From Massilia litorea (lineage in GTDB: Bacteria > Pseudomonadota > Gammaproteobacteria > Burkholderiales > Burkholderiaceae_D): a stretch of DNA of 64,000 nt. Of this stretch, positions 30,316 to 39,077 are shown piece after piece. The notes under the pieces were generated by a model. That model saw nothing but the letters and a program-made list of their open reading frames with translations. It had not been told where the DNA came from and did not search any database. Both the position numbers and the translations under genes were made by a program. The stretch covers positions 2,728,001-2,792,000 of the forward strand of contig NZ_CP062941.1 of assembly GCF_015101885.1 (NCBI RefSeq). Direction: 5' to 3'. How positions within the stretch are numbered: the stretch's first letter is position 1; each line of letters begins with the position of its first letter.

Positions 30316-31557
30316 ATGAGCGAAAAAAAACACTACGGTTTCACGACTACGATCCTGCACAACGACCGCCGCAAGGCGATCGAGCAGGGCTCACTGCACA
30401 AACCCATCCACACCTCGGTCGCATTCGGCTATAACGATGCGCGCCAGCTAGCGTCCGTATTCCAGGGCAAGGAACCGGGCTTCCGCTACGGTCGCCAGGG
30501 CAACCCGACGGTGTCCGCGCTGGAAGACAAGATCACGAAGATGGAAGACGGGGTGTCGTCGCTGTGCTTCGGCACAGGCATGGCGGCCATCGGCGCGCTG
30601 TTCCAGGCGCTGCTGCGCGAAGGCGACCACATCGTCTCATCGAGCTTCCTGTTCGGGAACACCAACAGCCTGTGGCAGACGGTGGCGGGGCAGGGCGTCG
30701 AGGTCGATTTCGTCGACGCGACCGATGTGGCCAATGTCGAGGCGGTTCTGAAGGAAAATACGCGCTTGGTGTTCGTCGAGACCATCGCGAATCCGCGTAC
30801 CCAGGTGGCGGACCTGGCCCGTATCGGCGAACTGTGCCGTGCGCGCGGCATCCTGTACGTGGTCGACAACACCATGACCACGCCGTATTTGTTCCGCCCG
30901 AAAGCGGTGGGGGCGGGGCTGGTCGTCAATTCGCTGACCAAGTCGATCGCCGGCCATGGCATCGCGCTCGGCGGCGCGCTGACCGACACCGGCCTGTTCG
31001 ACTGGAGCGCCTTCCCGAATATCGCCGCCAACTTCCGCAAGCAGCCGCCCGCGGCCCAGGGCATGGCCCAGCTGCGCGCGAAGGCCCTGCGCGATTTCGG
31101 CGCCGCCCTCGGGCCGGAAGCGGCGCACCACATCGCGGTCGGCGCGGAAACGCTGGCCTTGCGCATGGAGCGCACCTGCGCGAATGCGCTGGCGCTGGCG
31201 CAGATGCTCGAAGCCGATGAACGGGTCTCGGCCGTCCACTATCCGGGCCTGCCCTCGCATCCGCAACACGGCCTCAGCACCGAGCTGTTCCGCGCCGCCG
31301 GATCGCTGCTCAGCTTCGAGCTGCGCGCGGATATCGATCCTTTCGATTACCTGAACCGCCTGAACCTGGCGATCCCCGCAAGCAACCTCGGCGACACGCG
31401 CACGCTGGTGATTCCGGTCGCGCACACGATTTTCTTCGAGATGGGTGCCGAGCGCCGTGCCAGCATGGGCATTGCCGAGTCGCTGATCCGGGTATCGGTG
31501 GGCATCGAGGATGCCGACGATTTGCTGGAGGATTTCCGCGTCGCACTGGACGTATGA
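30316..31557 (+). CDS. Cys/Met metabolism PLP-dependent enzyme (cystathionine gamma-synthase / homoserine sulfhydrylase family)
   Basis: A 413-residue type I PLP enzyme. The cofactor lysine is Lys209 in NSLTKSIAGHG; FRYGRQGNPT and CFGTGMAAI are family motifs. It probably acts on an O-acylhomoserine in methionine synthesis, and its place 15 bases after purF recalls metZ after purF in Pseudomonas. The N-terminus (MSEKKHYGFTTTILHNDRR) differs from the standard MetZ as I know it, so the exact substrate is left open. Confidence 0.85.
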   Translation: MSEKKHYGFTTTILHNDRRKAIEQGSLHKPIHTSVAFGYNDARQLASVFQGKEPGFRYGRQGNPTVSALEDKITKMEDGVSSLCFGTGMAAIGALFQALLREGDHIVSSSFLFGNTNSLWQTVAGQGVEVDFVDATDVANVEAVLKENTRLVFVETIANPRTQVADLARIGELCRARGILYVVDNTMTTPYLFRPKAVGAGLVVNSLTKSIAGHGIALGGALTDTGLFDWSAFPNIAANFRKQPPAAQGMAQLRAKALRDFGAALGPEAAHHIAVGAETLALRMERTCANALALAQMLEADERVSAVHYPGLPSHPQHGLSTELFRAAGSLLSFELRADIDPFDYLNRLNLAIPASNLGDTRTLVIPVAHTIFFEMGAERRASMGIAESLIRVSVGIEDADDLLEDFRVALDV

Positions 31558-31651
31558 TGTAAAAATGCAACGCATGTGCACGCAGAATGCGTTGCCTTTA
31601 AAACATTACGGTTTTATGATCGGCCTACAATATTTCCGACAGGACGATTCC

Positions 31652-32431
31652 ATGCGCCGTTATGTACTCTCCTTACTTTTCGTGTGCCTTAGTGCAAGCG
31701 CAGACGATCTCGCTGACGCGAATCGCCTGCTGGCAGCCAAGGATTATGCGAAGGCCCTGCCGCTGTTTACCAAGGCCGCGCGCGCCGGTAATTCCGAAGC
31801 CCAATTCCGCCTTGGCGAGATGTACTGGTATGGCGACGGTACGGCGCAAGATCTGAACGCTGCCCGCGAATGGATCGGCAAAGCCGCGGCGGCAGGCGTC
31901 CCCGACGCAAAGGAATCGCTGGCTATCCTCGAACGGCGCAAGACCCGCGAGAAGGAAATCGCTTACTGGATGAGCGAATATCGTGGTGAAGAGCTACGCT
32001 CGGGAAAATTCGCCTGCCCAGCGCCGGCGATTCCCGTCCTGTCGAAGACCAATGAGGAGATCGAGGCCACCCGCGCAGCTGTTGCAACATGGCAGACCTG
32101 CTACAACGGCTTCGTCAGTAACTTCAATTCCGCGATGCCACCGGGCAAAGTGATCCCGCAAGACGTCCTCGACATGATGAGCCCCGCGGAGTTCGAGCGC
32201 GTGCGTGCCCATATCGAGCCGACCTACCGCAAGATCATCCTCGATGCCCAAACACAAGCCGACGCGACGTTAGCCCAGCGCGACGCCTGGGAGAAGTCGA
32301 CCCAGGCATTCGTGAAAGAGGAGAACCTGCGGCGCAAGCGTCAGCTGGAACTGGACACGATTCGGAACGTGCGCGACAACGAGATGCGTTTGCATGGAAG
32401 CACGAACACGCGCATCACGACCGGCAAGTGA
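31652..32431 (+). CDS. Secreted Sel1-like repeat protein, copy A
   Basis: A 259-residue exported protein. The signal peptide is MRRYVLSLLFVCLSASA; AGGACG precedes this ATG. Residues about 20-95 contain a TPR/Sel1-like pair (ALPLFTKAARAGNSEAQFRL, then GEMYWYGDGTAQD). The C-terminal half is an unrecognised domain with two cysteines 28 residues apart, Cys122 in ACPAPAIP and Cys150 in WQTCYNGFV, and a helical tail. The next gene encodes a clear paralogue, so this is a tandem duplication. Function unknown; a periplasmic role and a disulfide between the cysteines are inferences. Confidence 0.82.
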   Translation: MRRYVLSLLFVCLSASADDLADANRLLAAKDYAKALPLFTKAARAGNSEAQFRLGEMYWYGDGTAQDLNAAREWIGKAAAAGVPDAKESLAILERRKTREKEIAYWMSEYRGEELRSGKFACPAPAIPVLSKTNEEIEATRAAVATWQTCYNGFVSNFNSAMPPGKVIPQDVLDMMSPAEFERVRAHIEPTYRKIILDAQTQADATLAQRDAWEKSTQAFVKEENLRRKRQLELDTIRNVRDNEMRLHGSTNTRITTGK

Positions 32432-32489
32432 TCCTTTGAGTGGCGGCCCTTCTCGCAGTATGATGGGCCCTGCTCATTTCGTTACCGCC

Positions 32490-33254
32490 ATGAAAAAACT
32501 TCTGTACGCTGCCTTCCTGTTTGTCAGCCTTCCCGCTGCTGCCGCCAACGATCTCGCTTCCGCCAACACGCTGTTCGAGCAGAAGCGCTATACGGAAGCC
32601 CTGACCTTGTACACCAGGCTGGCAAATGCCGGCAATGCCGATGCACAGCAACACCTGGGCCAGATGTACTGGTACGGCGAAGCCGGCGTCGTGGATGAGG
32701 CCAAGGCCCAGGCATGGTTCCGTAAAGCCGCTGCGAAAGGCAATGCGGTGGCGGCCAGCTCGCTCGTCGTCATGCAACAGCGCACGGAACGGCGGGCCGA
32801 CATCGATTATTGGTTAAGCGGCTACGACGGTAGCGACTTGAAAACCGGGAAATATGCTTGTCCCGCACCGCGCATTCCCGCGATATCGAAGCAGAGCGAC
32901 GAGATCGATCGCGTATCGGCAGCCATTGCAAGCTGGCAGAGCTGCTACAACGGTTTCGTGGAAAACCTGAATGCAGCCTCGCCGCTGGTAAAGCGCATTC
33001 CGGCAGACATCGTGAAGCTGATGAATGCCGCCGAGACGGAGCGCGCTCAAACCCATCTTACCCAGGTGCAGGAGAACCTGTCGGAAGAGGCGAAAGTCGC
33101 GGCCAAGCTGGTGCTGGCCGATGTCGCAGCCTGGCGTAGCGCGACAGGGGCCTATGTGAAGGAGCACAACGCCATCATCGAGGGCGGTCCTTCGGCCGAG
33201 CGCGCGCGCGACATCGAGGCGCGAAAGCACAACTATAGCCAGGCCAACAAATAA
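32490..33254 (+). CDS. Secreted Sel1-like repeat protein, copy B
   Basis: A 254-residue paralogue of the preceding gene, 58 bases downstream on the same strand. The signal peptide is MKKLLYAAFLFVSLPAAAA. The Sel1-like block (ALTLYTRLANAGNADAQQHL, then GQMYWYGEAG) and the two-cysteine domain (Cys124 in ACPAPRIP, Cys152 in WQSCYNGFV) keep the same order and the same 28-residue cysteine spacing as copy A. The tails diverge. ATG 32490 is preferred to 32394 because it starts the signal peptide; the longer frame overlaps copy A. A strong terminator follows. Confidence 0.82.
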   Translation: MKKLLYAAFLFVSLPAAAANDLASANTLFEQKRYTEALTLYTRLANAGNADAQQHLGQMYWYGEAGVVDEAKAQAWFRKAAAKGNAVAASSLVVMQQRTERRADIDYWLSGYDGSDLKTGKYACPAPRIPAISKQSDEIDRVSAAIASWQSCYNGFVENLNAASPLVKRIPADIVKLMNAAETERAQTHLTQVQENLSEEAKVAAKLVLADVAAWRSATGAYVKEHNAIIEGGPSAERARDIEARKHNYSQANK

Positions 33255-33264
33255 CGCCGACGTT

Positions 33265-33290
33265 AAAAAAGCCGCGCCAGCGGCTTTTTT
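33265..33290. terminator. Bidirectional intrinsic terminator
   Basis: AAAAAAGCCGC pairs with GCGGCTTTTTT around a four-base loop. It separates the convergent Sel1-like gene and lexA and has a T-run on both strands. Confidence 0.92.
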
Positions 33291-33305
33291 CATACCCAGC
33301 CGCGC

Positions 33306-33941
33306 TTAATGCCAGCTGCGCATCAATCCCACCGCCAGGCCCTCGAGCGCGAAATCGTCGCCCGGCTCCACGCGGATGACCTTGAAGTCCGGATTTTCCG
33401 GCAGCAGTTCGATGGTCTCGCCGGTCTTGCGGTAGCGCTTGACGGTGACGTCTTCGCCGATGCGGGCCACGACGATCTGGCCGTTCTTGGCGCTGTCGAT
33501 CTTTTTGACGGCGAGGAAGTCGCCATCCATGATGCCGGCGTCGCGCATCGACCAGCCGCGCACCTTCAGCAGGAAATCGGGGCGCGCGCCGAACATGGCG
33601 GGGTCGACGTTGTAGGTGGCTTCGACGTGTTCCTGTGCCAGGATCGGCGAGCCCGCGGCGACGCGGCCGACCAGCGGCAGCGACATCAGCAGGGCGGCTG
33701 GTACGGTCGGCAGCGGATCGGGCAGGGAAGCGCCGATCAGGCGAATGCCGCGCGAGGTGCCCGAGACGATCTCGATCGCGCCTTTGCGGGCCAGGGCCTG
33801 CAGGTGTTCTTCAGCGGCGTTGGCCGATTTGAAGCCCAATTCTTTCGCGATCTCGGCACGGGTCGGCGGGAAGCCGGTGTTGTCGATCGCTTCCTTGATC
33901 AGTTCAAGGATCTGTTGTTGCCTTGCAGTGAGCTTGAGCAT
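33306..33941 (-). CDS. lexA: LexA repressor
   Basis: A 211-residue SOS repressor with an N-terminal winged helix-turn-helix ([23 protein letters not shown]) and a self-cleaving peptidase domain. The scissile Ala96-Gly97 is in RVAAGSP, and the catalytic dyad is Ser131 (GWSMRD) and Lys168 (VTVKR). ATG 33941 is chosen because the longer frame to 34001 runs through the SOS box. That box, just upstream, indicates autoregulation. Confidence 0.96.
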   Translation of the reverse strand: MLKLTARQQQILELIKEAIDNTGFPPTRAEIAKELGFKSANAAEEHLQALARKGAIEIVSGTSRGIRLIGASLPDPLPTVPAALLMSLPLVGRVAAGSPILAQEHVEATYNVDPAMFGARPDFLLKVRGWSMRDAGIMDGDFLAVKKIDSAKNGQIVVARIGEDVTVKRYRKTGETIELLPENPDFKVIRVEPGDDFALEGLAVGLMRSWH

Positions 33942-33968
33942 GGATCTGCCACAGGTTAATGATTCAGA

Positions 33969-33984
33969 CTGTATTTTTGTACAG
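33969..33984 (-). promoter_or_regulatory. LexA-binding SOS box of lexA
   Basis: CTGTATTTTTGTACAG is a full CTGT-N8-ACAG match 28 bases upstream of the lexA start codon. It is the only strong SOS box I found in the window. Confidence 0.92.
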
Positions 33985-34069
33985 TATTTCGGCGAATGCA
34001 AGGGAAATCCTCATTTTTTAACATTTCCTGTCGAGCAAGGTGTCGCGCCGGGGCGACGCCGGCGGGAGA

Positions 34070-34098
34070 TTGCGCCTTCATGCCATCCGCGTTATAAT
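34070..34098 (+). promoter_or_regulatory. Predicted promoter of the rpsF operon
   Basis: TTGCGC, a 17-base spacer and a perfect TATAAT (34093-34098). It lies 75 bases upstream of rpsF and directly before the leader hairpin. Confidence 0.6.
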
Positions 34099-34113
34099 TG
34101 CCGGCTTTCCCTT

Positions 34114-34141
34114 CCCACACTCGTCTTGACGCCGAGGTGGG
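34114..34141 (+). promoter_or_regulatory. Leader hairpin upstream of rpsF, possible S6:S18 autoregulatory element
   Basis: CCCAC-A-CTCG pairs with CGAG-GTGGG (nine pairs, one bulged A) around a nine-base loop, TCTTGACGC. A CCG triplet falls at the loop/stem junction. Many bacteria carry an S6:S18-binding RNA motif with a CCG element before rpsF. The position and CCG fit, but the match to the consensus was not computed. Confidence 0.4.
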
Positions 34142-34172
34142 CATTTGTTTAAACGTCCTCAAGGAGTGTTGC

Positions 34173-34568
34173 ATGCGTCATTATGAAATCGTTTTTATCG
34201 TCCACCCGGACCAAAGCGAGCAAGTCCCGGCGATGATCGAGCGTTACAAGGCCAGCGTCACCGCACGCGGCGGTAACATCCATCGCGTCGAAGACTGGGG
34301 CCGTCGTCAGATGGCTTACCAGATCCAGAAGCTGCCGAAGGCACACTACATCTGCATGAACATCGAGTGCGACAACGAGACCCTGGTCGAGCTGGAAACC
34401 GCATTCAAGTTCAATGATGCCGTGCTGCGTCACCTGACCGTGAAGATGAAGAAAGCTGAAACCGCTCCATCGCCAATGATGAAGTCGGTCCAGCGCGAAG
34501 ACGCAGCCAAGAGCCACCGCGCAGAAGCCCCAGCGGCCGCTGCAGCCCCGGCCCCAGCTGCTGCCTAA
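34173..34568 (+). CDS. rpsF: 30S ribosomal protein bS6
   Basis: A 131-residue ribosomal protein that binds 16S rRNA with bS18. It begins [19 protein letters not shown], with AAGGAG upstream. The C-terminus is an Ala/Pro-rich tail ([15 protein letters not shown]) beyond the globular domain, replacing the acidic tail seen in E. coli. It heads the rpsF-priB-rpsR-rplI operon. Confidence 0.97.
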   Translation: MRHYEIVFIVHPDQSEQVPAMIERYKASVTARGGNIHRVEDWGRRQMAYQIQKLPKAHYICMNIECDNETLVELETAFKFNDAVLRHLTVKMKKAETAPSPMMKSVQREDAAKSHRAEAPAAAAAPAPAAA

Positions 34569-34598
34569 ATTTTTCTTGCCAGGAATCGTGAACTCGCA

Positions 34599-34892
34599 GT
34601 GAACCAGTTACAAGTCGTCGCGACGATTGCTGAACGCGACGTACTGCGCTATACCCCCGCCGGCGTGCCGGTCGTCTCGGCAATCCTGATGCACAGTTCG
34701 CAGCAGGTCGAGGCAGGGGTGGACAGGCTGGTCGAGTTCGAAATTGCCGCGTTCGCCGCGGGAGAAATTTCGGGCCGCTTCGCCAGCGCAGAACTGGGCG
34801 CCGCACACCAGTTTACGGGATTTTTGGCCAGGAAGAATCGCAACAGTAAAGCCCTGGTGTTTCACATCATTGATTTTAGTGCCGCCGCTTAA
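34599..34892 (+). CDS. priB: Primosomal replication protein N
   Basis: A 97-residue OB-fold single-strand DNA-binding protein that helps PriA restart stalled forks. The start is GTG (GTGAACCAGTTA), giving MNQLQVVATIAERDVLRYTPAG. An ATG downstream at the LMHSSQQ region would remove the first beta strands. Its place between rpsF and rpsR is the conserved one in beta- and gammaproteobacteria. Confidence 0.94.
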   Translation: MNQLQVVATIAERDVLRYTPAGVPVVSAILMHSSQQVEAGVDRLVEFEIAAFAAGEISGRFASAELGAAHQFTGFLARKNRNSKALVFHIIDFSAAA

Positions 34893-34927
34893 GACTAGCG
34901 GCCACCTTTTAGATACAGGAGCCTCAA

Positions 34928-35218
34928 ATGGCATTCGGTAAAAAGTTCGACAAAAACAAGGCCAAAGAAAAACTCAAGCGCAAACAGCAGAACCCGCTGT
35001 TCAAGCGCAAGAAGTTCTGCCGCTTCACCGCTGCAAACGTGGAACAGGTCGATTACAAAGACGTCGACACCCTGAAGGACTTCGTCCAGGAAAACGGCAA
35101 GATCATGCCTGCACGTCTGACCGGCACCAAGGCGCACTACCAGCGCCAGGTCGACACCGCGATCAAGCGCGCACGCTACCTCGCGCTGCTGCCGTACACC
35201 GACCTGCACCACGGTTAA
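34928..35218 (+). CDS. rpsR: 30S ribosomal protein bS18
   Basis: A 96-residue basic ribosomal protein that pairs with bS6. The conserved [21 protein letters not shown] and a lysine-rich N-terminal extension ([17 protein letters not shown]) are visible; that extension makes it longer than the 75-residue E. coli protein. GATACAGGAG lies upstream. Confidence 0.96.
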   Translation: MAFGKKFDKNKAKEKLKRKQQNPLFKRKKFCRFTAANVEQVDYKDVDTLKDFVQENGKIMPARLTGTKAHYQRQVDTAIKRARYLALLPYTDLHHG

Positions 35219-35254
35219 TCCCGTCGTACAGATCAGAATATCCTGGAGAAAAAT

Positions 35255-35707
35255 ATGCAAGTTATCCTTTTGGAAAAAGTTGTTAACGTCGGCAACCTGG
35301 GCGACGTGGTCAAGGTCAAGGACGGTTACGCACGTAACTTCCTGATCCCGCAAAAGATGGCCCGCCGCGCCACCGAATCGGCCAAGGCCGAGTTCGAAGC
35401 CAAGCGCGCCGAGCTGGAAAAAGCTGCTGCTGAAAAGCTGAACGCTTCGCAAGCCCAAGGCGAAAAGCTGAACGGCATGACCATCAGCATCGCCCAGAAA
35501 GCCGGCGTCGACGGTCGTCTGTTCGGTTCGGTCACCAACTTCGACATCGCCGAAGCCCTGAGCAAGCAAGGTTTCGCAGTCGAAAAGGCGCAAGTGCGCC
35601 TGCCGACCGGCCCGCTGAAGACCACCGGCGAGCACCCGGTTGCCGTCGCGCTGCACACCGACGTCGTCGTGGAAATCACGATCGCTGTCGTGGGCGAAGC
35701 TGCCTAA
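35255..35707 (+). CDS. rplI: 50S ribosomal protein bL9
   Basis: A 150-residue ribosomal protein with two domains joined by a long helix. The N-terminal [19 protein letters not shown] and [15 protein letters not shown] motifs are conserved; the connecting helix is Ala/Lys/Glu-rich. TGGAG precedes the start. It closes the operon, and a strong terminator follows. Confidence 0.97.
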   Translation: MQVILLEKVVNVGNLGDVVKVKDGYARNFLIPQKMARRATESAKAEFEAKRAELEKAAAEKLNASQAQGEKLNGMTISIAQKAGVDGRLFGSVTNFDIAEALSKQGFAVEKAQVRLPTGPLKTTGEHPVAVALHTDVVVEITIAVVGEAA

Positions 35708-35738
35708 GCACAGCACGCAGCACGCTGTTGTTTAAAAG

Positions 35739-35765
35739 AAAAAGCCGGGCTTGCCCGGCTTTTTT
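35739..35765 (+). terminator. Intrinsic terminator after rplI
   Basis: AAAAAGCCGGG pairs with CCCGGCTTTTT around a tight loop, with the T-run within and after the right arm. Confidence 0.92.
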
Positions 35766-35814
35766 ATTGCCAGATTCTCCCCAATTATTTCAGCGGTATG
35801 ACGGAGGAGGTATA

Positions 35815-37209
35815 ATGCCCGCCATGAATACCCCCGCAGATCCGCAGATCGAATCGCTGCGCATTCCCCCGCATTCCATCGAAGCAGAGCAGTCCGTCAT
35901 CGGCGGCCTGCTGCGCGACAATGCGGCCTGGGACCGCATTGCCGACTTCATGCACGCGGACGACTTTTACCGCTATGACCACCGCATCATCTTCGAACAG
36001 ATGGTGCGCCTGATTAACAGCGGCAAGCCGGCCGACGTGATCACCGTCTACGAGGCCATGGTCTCGCTCGGCAAGGCCGAGGACGTGGGCGGCCTGCAAT
36101 ACCTGAATGCGATGGCGCAGAACACGCCCTCCGCCGCCAACATCCGCCGCTACGCCGAGATCGTGCGCGACCGCGGCATCCTGCGCAAACTGATCACGGT
36201 CGCCGACGAAATTTCCGGCAATGCGTTCAATCCGCAAGGCAAGGAAGTCAAGCAGATGCTTGACGAGGCCGAATCGAAGATTTTCGCCATTGCCGAGTCC
36301 GGCGCCCGTGGCGCCCAGGGCTGGAATCCGATCCAGCCGCTGCTGACTCAGGTGGTCGAGCGCATCGACGAACTGTATTCGCGCGAAAACCAGGGCGAGA
36401 TCACCGGCGTGCCGACCGGCTTCATCGACCTCGACCGCATGACCTCGGGCCTGCAGCCGGGCGACCTCGTCATCGTGGCCGGCCGTCCGTCGATGGGCAA
36501 GACCGCCTTCTCCGTGAACATCGGCGAGAACGTCGCCATCGAAGCGGGCCTGCCGGTGGCCGTGTTCTCGATGGAGATGGGCGGCGCCCAGCTGGCCATG
36601 CGTATGCTCGGTTCGGTCGGCCAGCTCGACCAGCACCGCCTGCGTACCGGCCGCCTGAACGACGAGGATTGGCCGCGCCTGACGCACGCCATCCAGAAGA
36701 TGAACGACGCCCAGCTGTATATCGACGAGACGCCGGCGCTGAATCCGATCGAAATGCGCGCACGCGCGCGCCGCCTTGCCCGTCAGTGTGGCAAGCTCGG
36801 CCTGATCATTGTCGACTACCTGCAGCTGATGCAGGGCAGCCAGCCGGGCGACAACCGGGCGGCCGAGATCTCGGAGATCTCGCGTTCCCTGAAGGGCCTG
36901 GCGAAAGAACTGCATTGTCCCGTCATCGCGCTGTCGCAGCTGAACCGCTCGCTGGAACAGCGCCCCAACAAGCGTCCCGTGATGTCCGACTTGCGCGAAT
37001 CGGGCGCAATCGAGCAGGATGCGGACGTGATCATTTTCCTGTATCGCGACGAGGTCTACAATCCCGACTCGCCCGATAAAGGTACCGCCGAGATCATCAT
37101 CGGCAAGCAGCGTAACGGTCCGATCGGCGCGATCCGCCTGACCTGGATCGGCCAGTACACCAAGTTTGGTAACTACAGCGGTAACCTCGCCGTCTACCAG
37201 GGCGATTAA
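35815..37209 (+). CDS. dnaB: Replicative DNA helicase
   Basis: A 464-residue hexameric helicase that opens the replication fork. The N-terminal DnaB domain starts PPHSIEAEQSVIGGLL. The RecA-like domain has Walker A GRPSMGKTAFSVN, Walker B LIIVDYLQLM and DLRESGAIEQDADVI. No intein is present. ATG 35815 follows GGAGGAGG at a good distance; ATG 35824 is a possible inner start. The longer frame from 35728 runs through the rplI terminator and is rejected. Confidence 0.96.
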   Translation: MPAMNTPADPQIESLRIPPHSIEAEQSVIGGLLRDNAAWDRIADFMHADDFYRYDHRIIFEQMVRLINSGKPADVITVYEAMVSLGKAEDVGGLQYLNAMAQNTPSAANIRRYAEIVRDRGILRKLITVADEISGNAFNPQGKEVKQMLDEAESKIFAIAESGARGAQGWNPIQPLLTQVVERIDELYSRENQGEITGVPTGFIDLDRMTSGLQPGDLVIVAGRPSMGKTAFSVNIGENVAIEAGLPVAVFSMEMGGAQLAMRMLGSVGQLDQHRLRTGRLNDEDWPRLTHAIQKMNDAQLYIDETPALNPIEMRARARRLARQCGKLGLIIVDYLQLMQGSQPGDNRAAEISEISRSLKGLAKELHCPVIALSQLNRSLEQRPNKRPVMSDLRESGAIEQDADVIIFLYRDEVYNPDSPDKGTAEIIIGKQRNGPIGAIRLTWIGQYTKFGNYSGNLAVYQGD

Positions 37210-37292
37210 GCCGATATTGCGTTGCCGGCGCGTGCGAATAGGCCCGCGGCGGTTCCTCGCAGTCCCAAGAGTTTTTACACGGAGAACCTTTA

Positions 37293-37919
37293 ATGTTTGG
37301 ACGCCTCATGCCCACCGAGGGCAAGTTTTTTGATTTGTTTAACCAGCACGCTGCGCTGTGCGTGAAGGGTGCGCACGAGATGGTCGGCCTGATGGCCAAC
37401 TTCGACGACCTGGAAAACCGCACGCATGCCGTCGAGAGCATCGAAAAGCAGGCGGACAAAGTTACCTACGCCACCGTCGACCTGCTGCACAAGACCTTCA
37501 TCACCCCGATCGACCGCGACGACATCCACAAGCTCATCACGCGCATGGATGACATCCTCGACATGATGGAAGACGCGGCCCAGACCGTCTCCCTGTACGA
37601 CCTGCACGCCGTCACCCCGGAAGCGAAGCGCCTGGCCGAGCTGTGCCTGGCCTGCTGCGAGAAGGTCCAGCAAGCCGTCGGCCTGCTGCACGACATGGGC
37701 AATGCCCAGAAGATCGTCGCCATCTGCGAAGAGATCGACCGTCTCGAATCGGACGCCGACCACGTGATGCGCGCCGCCATGAGCAAACTGTTCCGCGACG
37801 AGCCGGACGTGCGCAACCTGATCAAGATGAAGGCGATCTACGAGATCCTCGAGACCGTCACCGACCGCTGCGAAGACGTGGCGAACATCATCGAAGGCAT
37901 CATCGTCGAAAACGCGTAA
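37293..37919 (+). CDS. DUF47 (PhoU-like) phosphate transport regulator
   Basis: A 208-residue, mostly helical protein of the DUF47/PhoU-like family. It begins MFGRLMPTEGKFFDLFNQHA and has repeated acidic helices with E-x-x-x-D patterns (RMDDILDMMEDAAQT, CEEIDRLESDADHV) that coordinate metal in PhoU-type bundles. Family members are encoded with Pit transporters and are thought to control them. The pit gene begins 24 bases downstream. GGAGAACC lies upstream of the ATG. Confidence 0.9.
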   Translation: MFGRLMPTEGKFFDLFNQHAALCVKGAHEMVGLMANFDDLENRTHAVESIEKQADKVTYATVDLLHKTFITPIDRDDIHKLITRMDDILDMMEDAAQTVSLYDLHAVTPEAKRLAELCLACCEKVQQAVGLLHDMGNAQKIVAICEEIDRLESDADHVMRAAMSKLFRDEPDVRNLIKMKAIYEILETVTDRCEDVANIIEGIIVENA

Positions 37920-37943
37920 CGCGCTCGTACAAGAAGAATAACT

Positions 37944-38954
37944 ATGAATTCTCTTCACATCAGCATTTACGTGCTGGGTTTGCTGGTGCTGCTCGCACTG
38001 GTTTTCGACTTCATGAACGGTTTCCACGATTCGGCAAACGCGATCGCGACCGTCGTGTCGACCGGCGTGCTGAAACCGCAGTCGGCCGTGGCGATGGCAG
38101 CCTTCTTCAACTTCGTGGCGATTTTCGTCGTCAACATGAAGGTGGCGCAAACCATCGGCAAGGGCATCATCGACCCCAGCATCGTCGACCATTACGTGAT
38201 CTTCGGCGCACTCGTCGGGGCCATCGTCTGGAACGTCATCACCTGGTATTACGGTATCCCGTCCTCCTCCTCGCACGCCCTGATCGGCGGCCTGGTCGGC
38301 GCCGCGGTGGCCAAGACCGGCACCGGCGCGCTGGTCTCGGCGGGCCTGATCAAGACCGTGGTGTTCATCGTCGTCGCACCGCTGCTCGGCTTCATCCTCG
38401 GCTCGATCATGATGCTGCTGGTCTCGTGGATCTTCGTGAAATCGACGCCGCGCAAAGTCGACGTCTGGTTCCGCCGCCTGCAGCTGATTTCCGCCGCCGG
38501 CTACTCGCTCGGCCACGGCGGCAATGACGCGCAAAAGACGATGGGCATCATCTGGATGCTGCTGATCGCCGCCGGCTACGTCAGCGTCAACGACGCCCAT
38601 CCGCCGGCCTGGGTCATCATCTCCTGCTATGCGGCGATCAGCTTCGGAACGCTGTTCGGCGGCTGGCGCATCGTGAAAACCATGGGCCAGAAGATCACCA
38701 AGCTGAAACCGGTCGGCGGCTTCTGCGCCGAAACCGGCGGCGCGATGACGCTGCTGATGGCGAGCTTCTGGGGCGTCCCGGTCTCGACCACGCACACCAT
38801 CACCGGCGCCATCGTCGGCGTGGGTTCCGCGCAAAAGGCCTCGGCCGTGCGCTGGGGCGTGGCCGGCAGCATCGTCTGGGCCTGGGTGTTCACGATTCCG
38901 GCGGCCGCCTTCATGTCCGCAGTCGCCTGGTGGATCGGTACCAAGATCATGTAA
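37944..38954 (+). CDS. Inorganic phosphate transporter (PiT family)
   Basis: A 336-residue inner membrane transporter, probably for metal-phosphate with proton symport. The two family signatures are present as an internal repeat: DFMNGFHDSANAIATVVST near the N-terminus and LGHGGNDAQKTMGII in the second half. GVPVSTTHTITGAI matches SSSHALIGGL. About ten membrane segments. It forms an operon with the DUF47 gene and ends at a terminator. Confidence 0.94.
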   Translation: MNSLHISIYVLGLLVLLALVFDFMNGFHDSANAIATVVSTGVLKPQSAVAMAAFFNFVAIFVVNMKVAQTIGKGIIDPSIVDHYVIFGALVGAIVWNVITWYYGIPSSSSHALIGGLVGAAVAKTGTGALVSAGLIKTVVFIVVAPLLGFILGSIMMLLVSWIFVKSTPRKVDVWFRRLQLISAAGYSLGHGGNDAQKTMGIIWMLLIAAGYVSVNDAHPPAWVIISCYAAISFGTLFGGWRIVKTMGQKITKLKPVGGFCAETGGAMTLLMASFWGVPVSTTHTITGAIVGVGSAQKASAVRWGVAGSIVWAWVFTIPAAAFMSAVAWWIGTKIM

Positions 38955-38974
38955 TTGCGCATTCGCTTGCGACG

Positions 38975-38999
38975 AAGCCCGGCACCGCCGGGCTTTTTT
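38975..38999 (+). terminator. Intrinsic terminator after pit
   Basis: AAGCCCGGC pairs with GCCGGGCTT around three bases, followed by a T-run. Confidence 0.9.
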
Positions 39000-39077
39000 C
39001 ATGCACGCTGCATGGGCGGCCGCGTCTCTGATACTCTTTGATCCTGTCCGCGGCCGACACGCCGCGCTGGAGCGTAC

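Noticed and set aside
35788..35816. TATAAT overlapping the dnaB start codon as a promoter for a leaderless transcript
   Set aside because: The matching -35 position (TTTCAG) is poor, and a strong GGAGGAGG ribosome-binding site directly precedes ATG 35815, which explains the start better.
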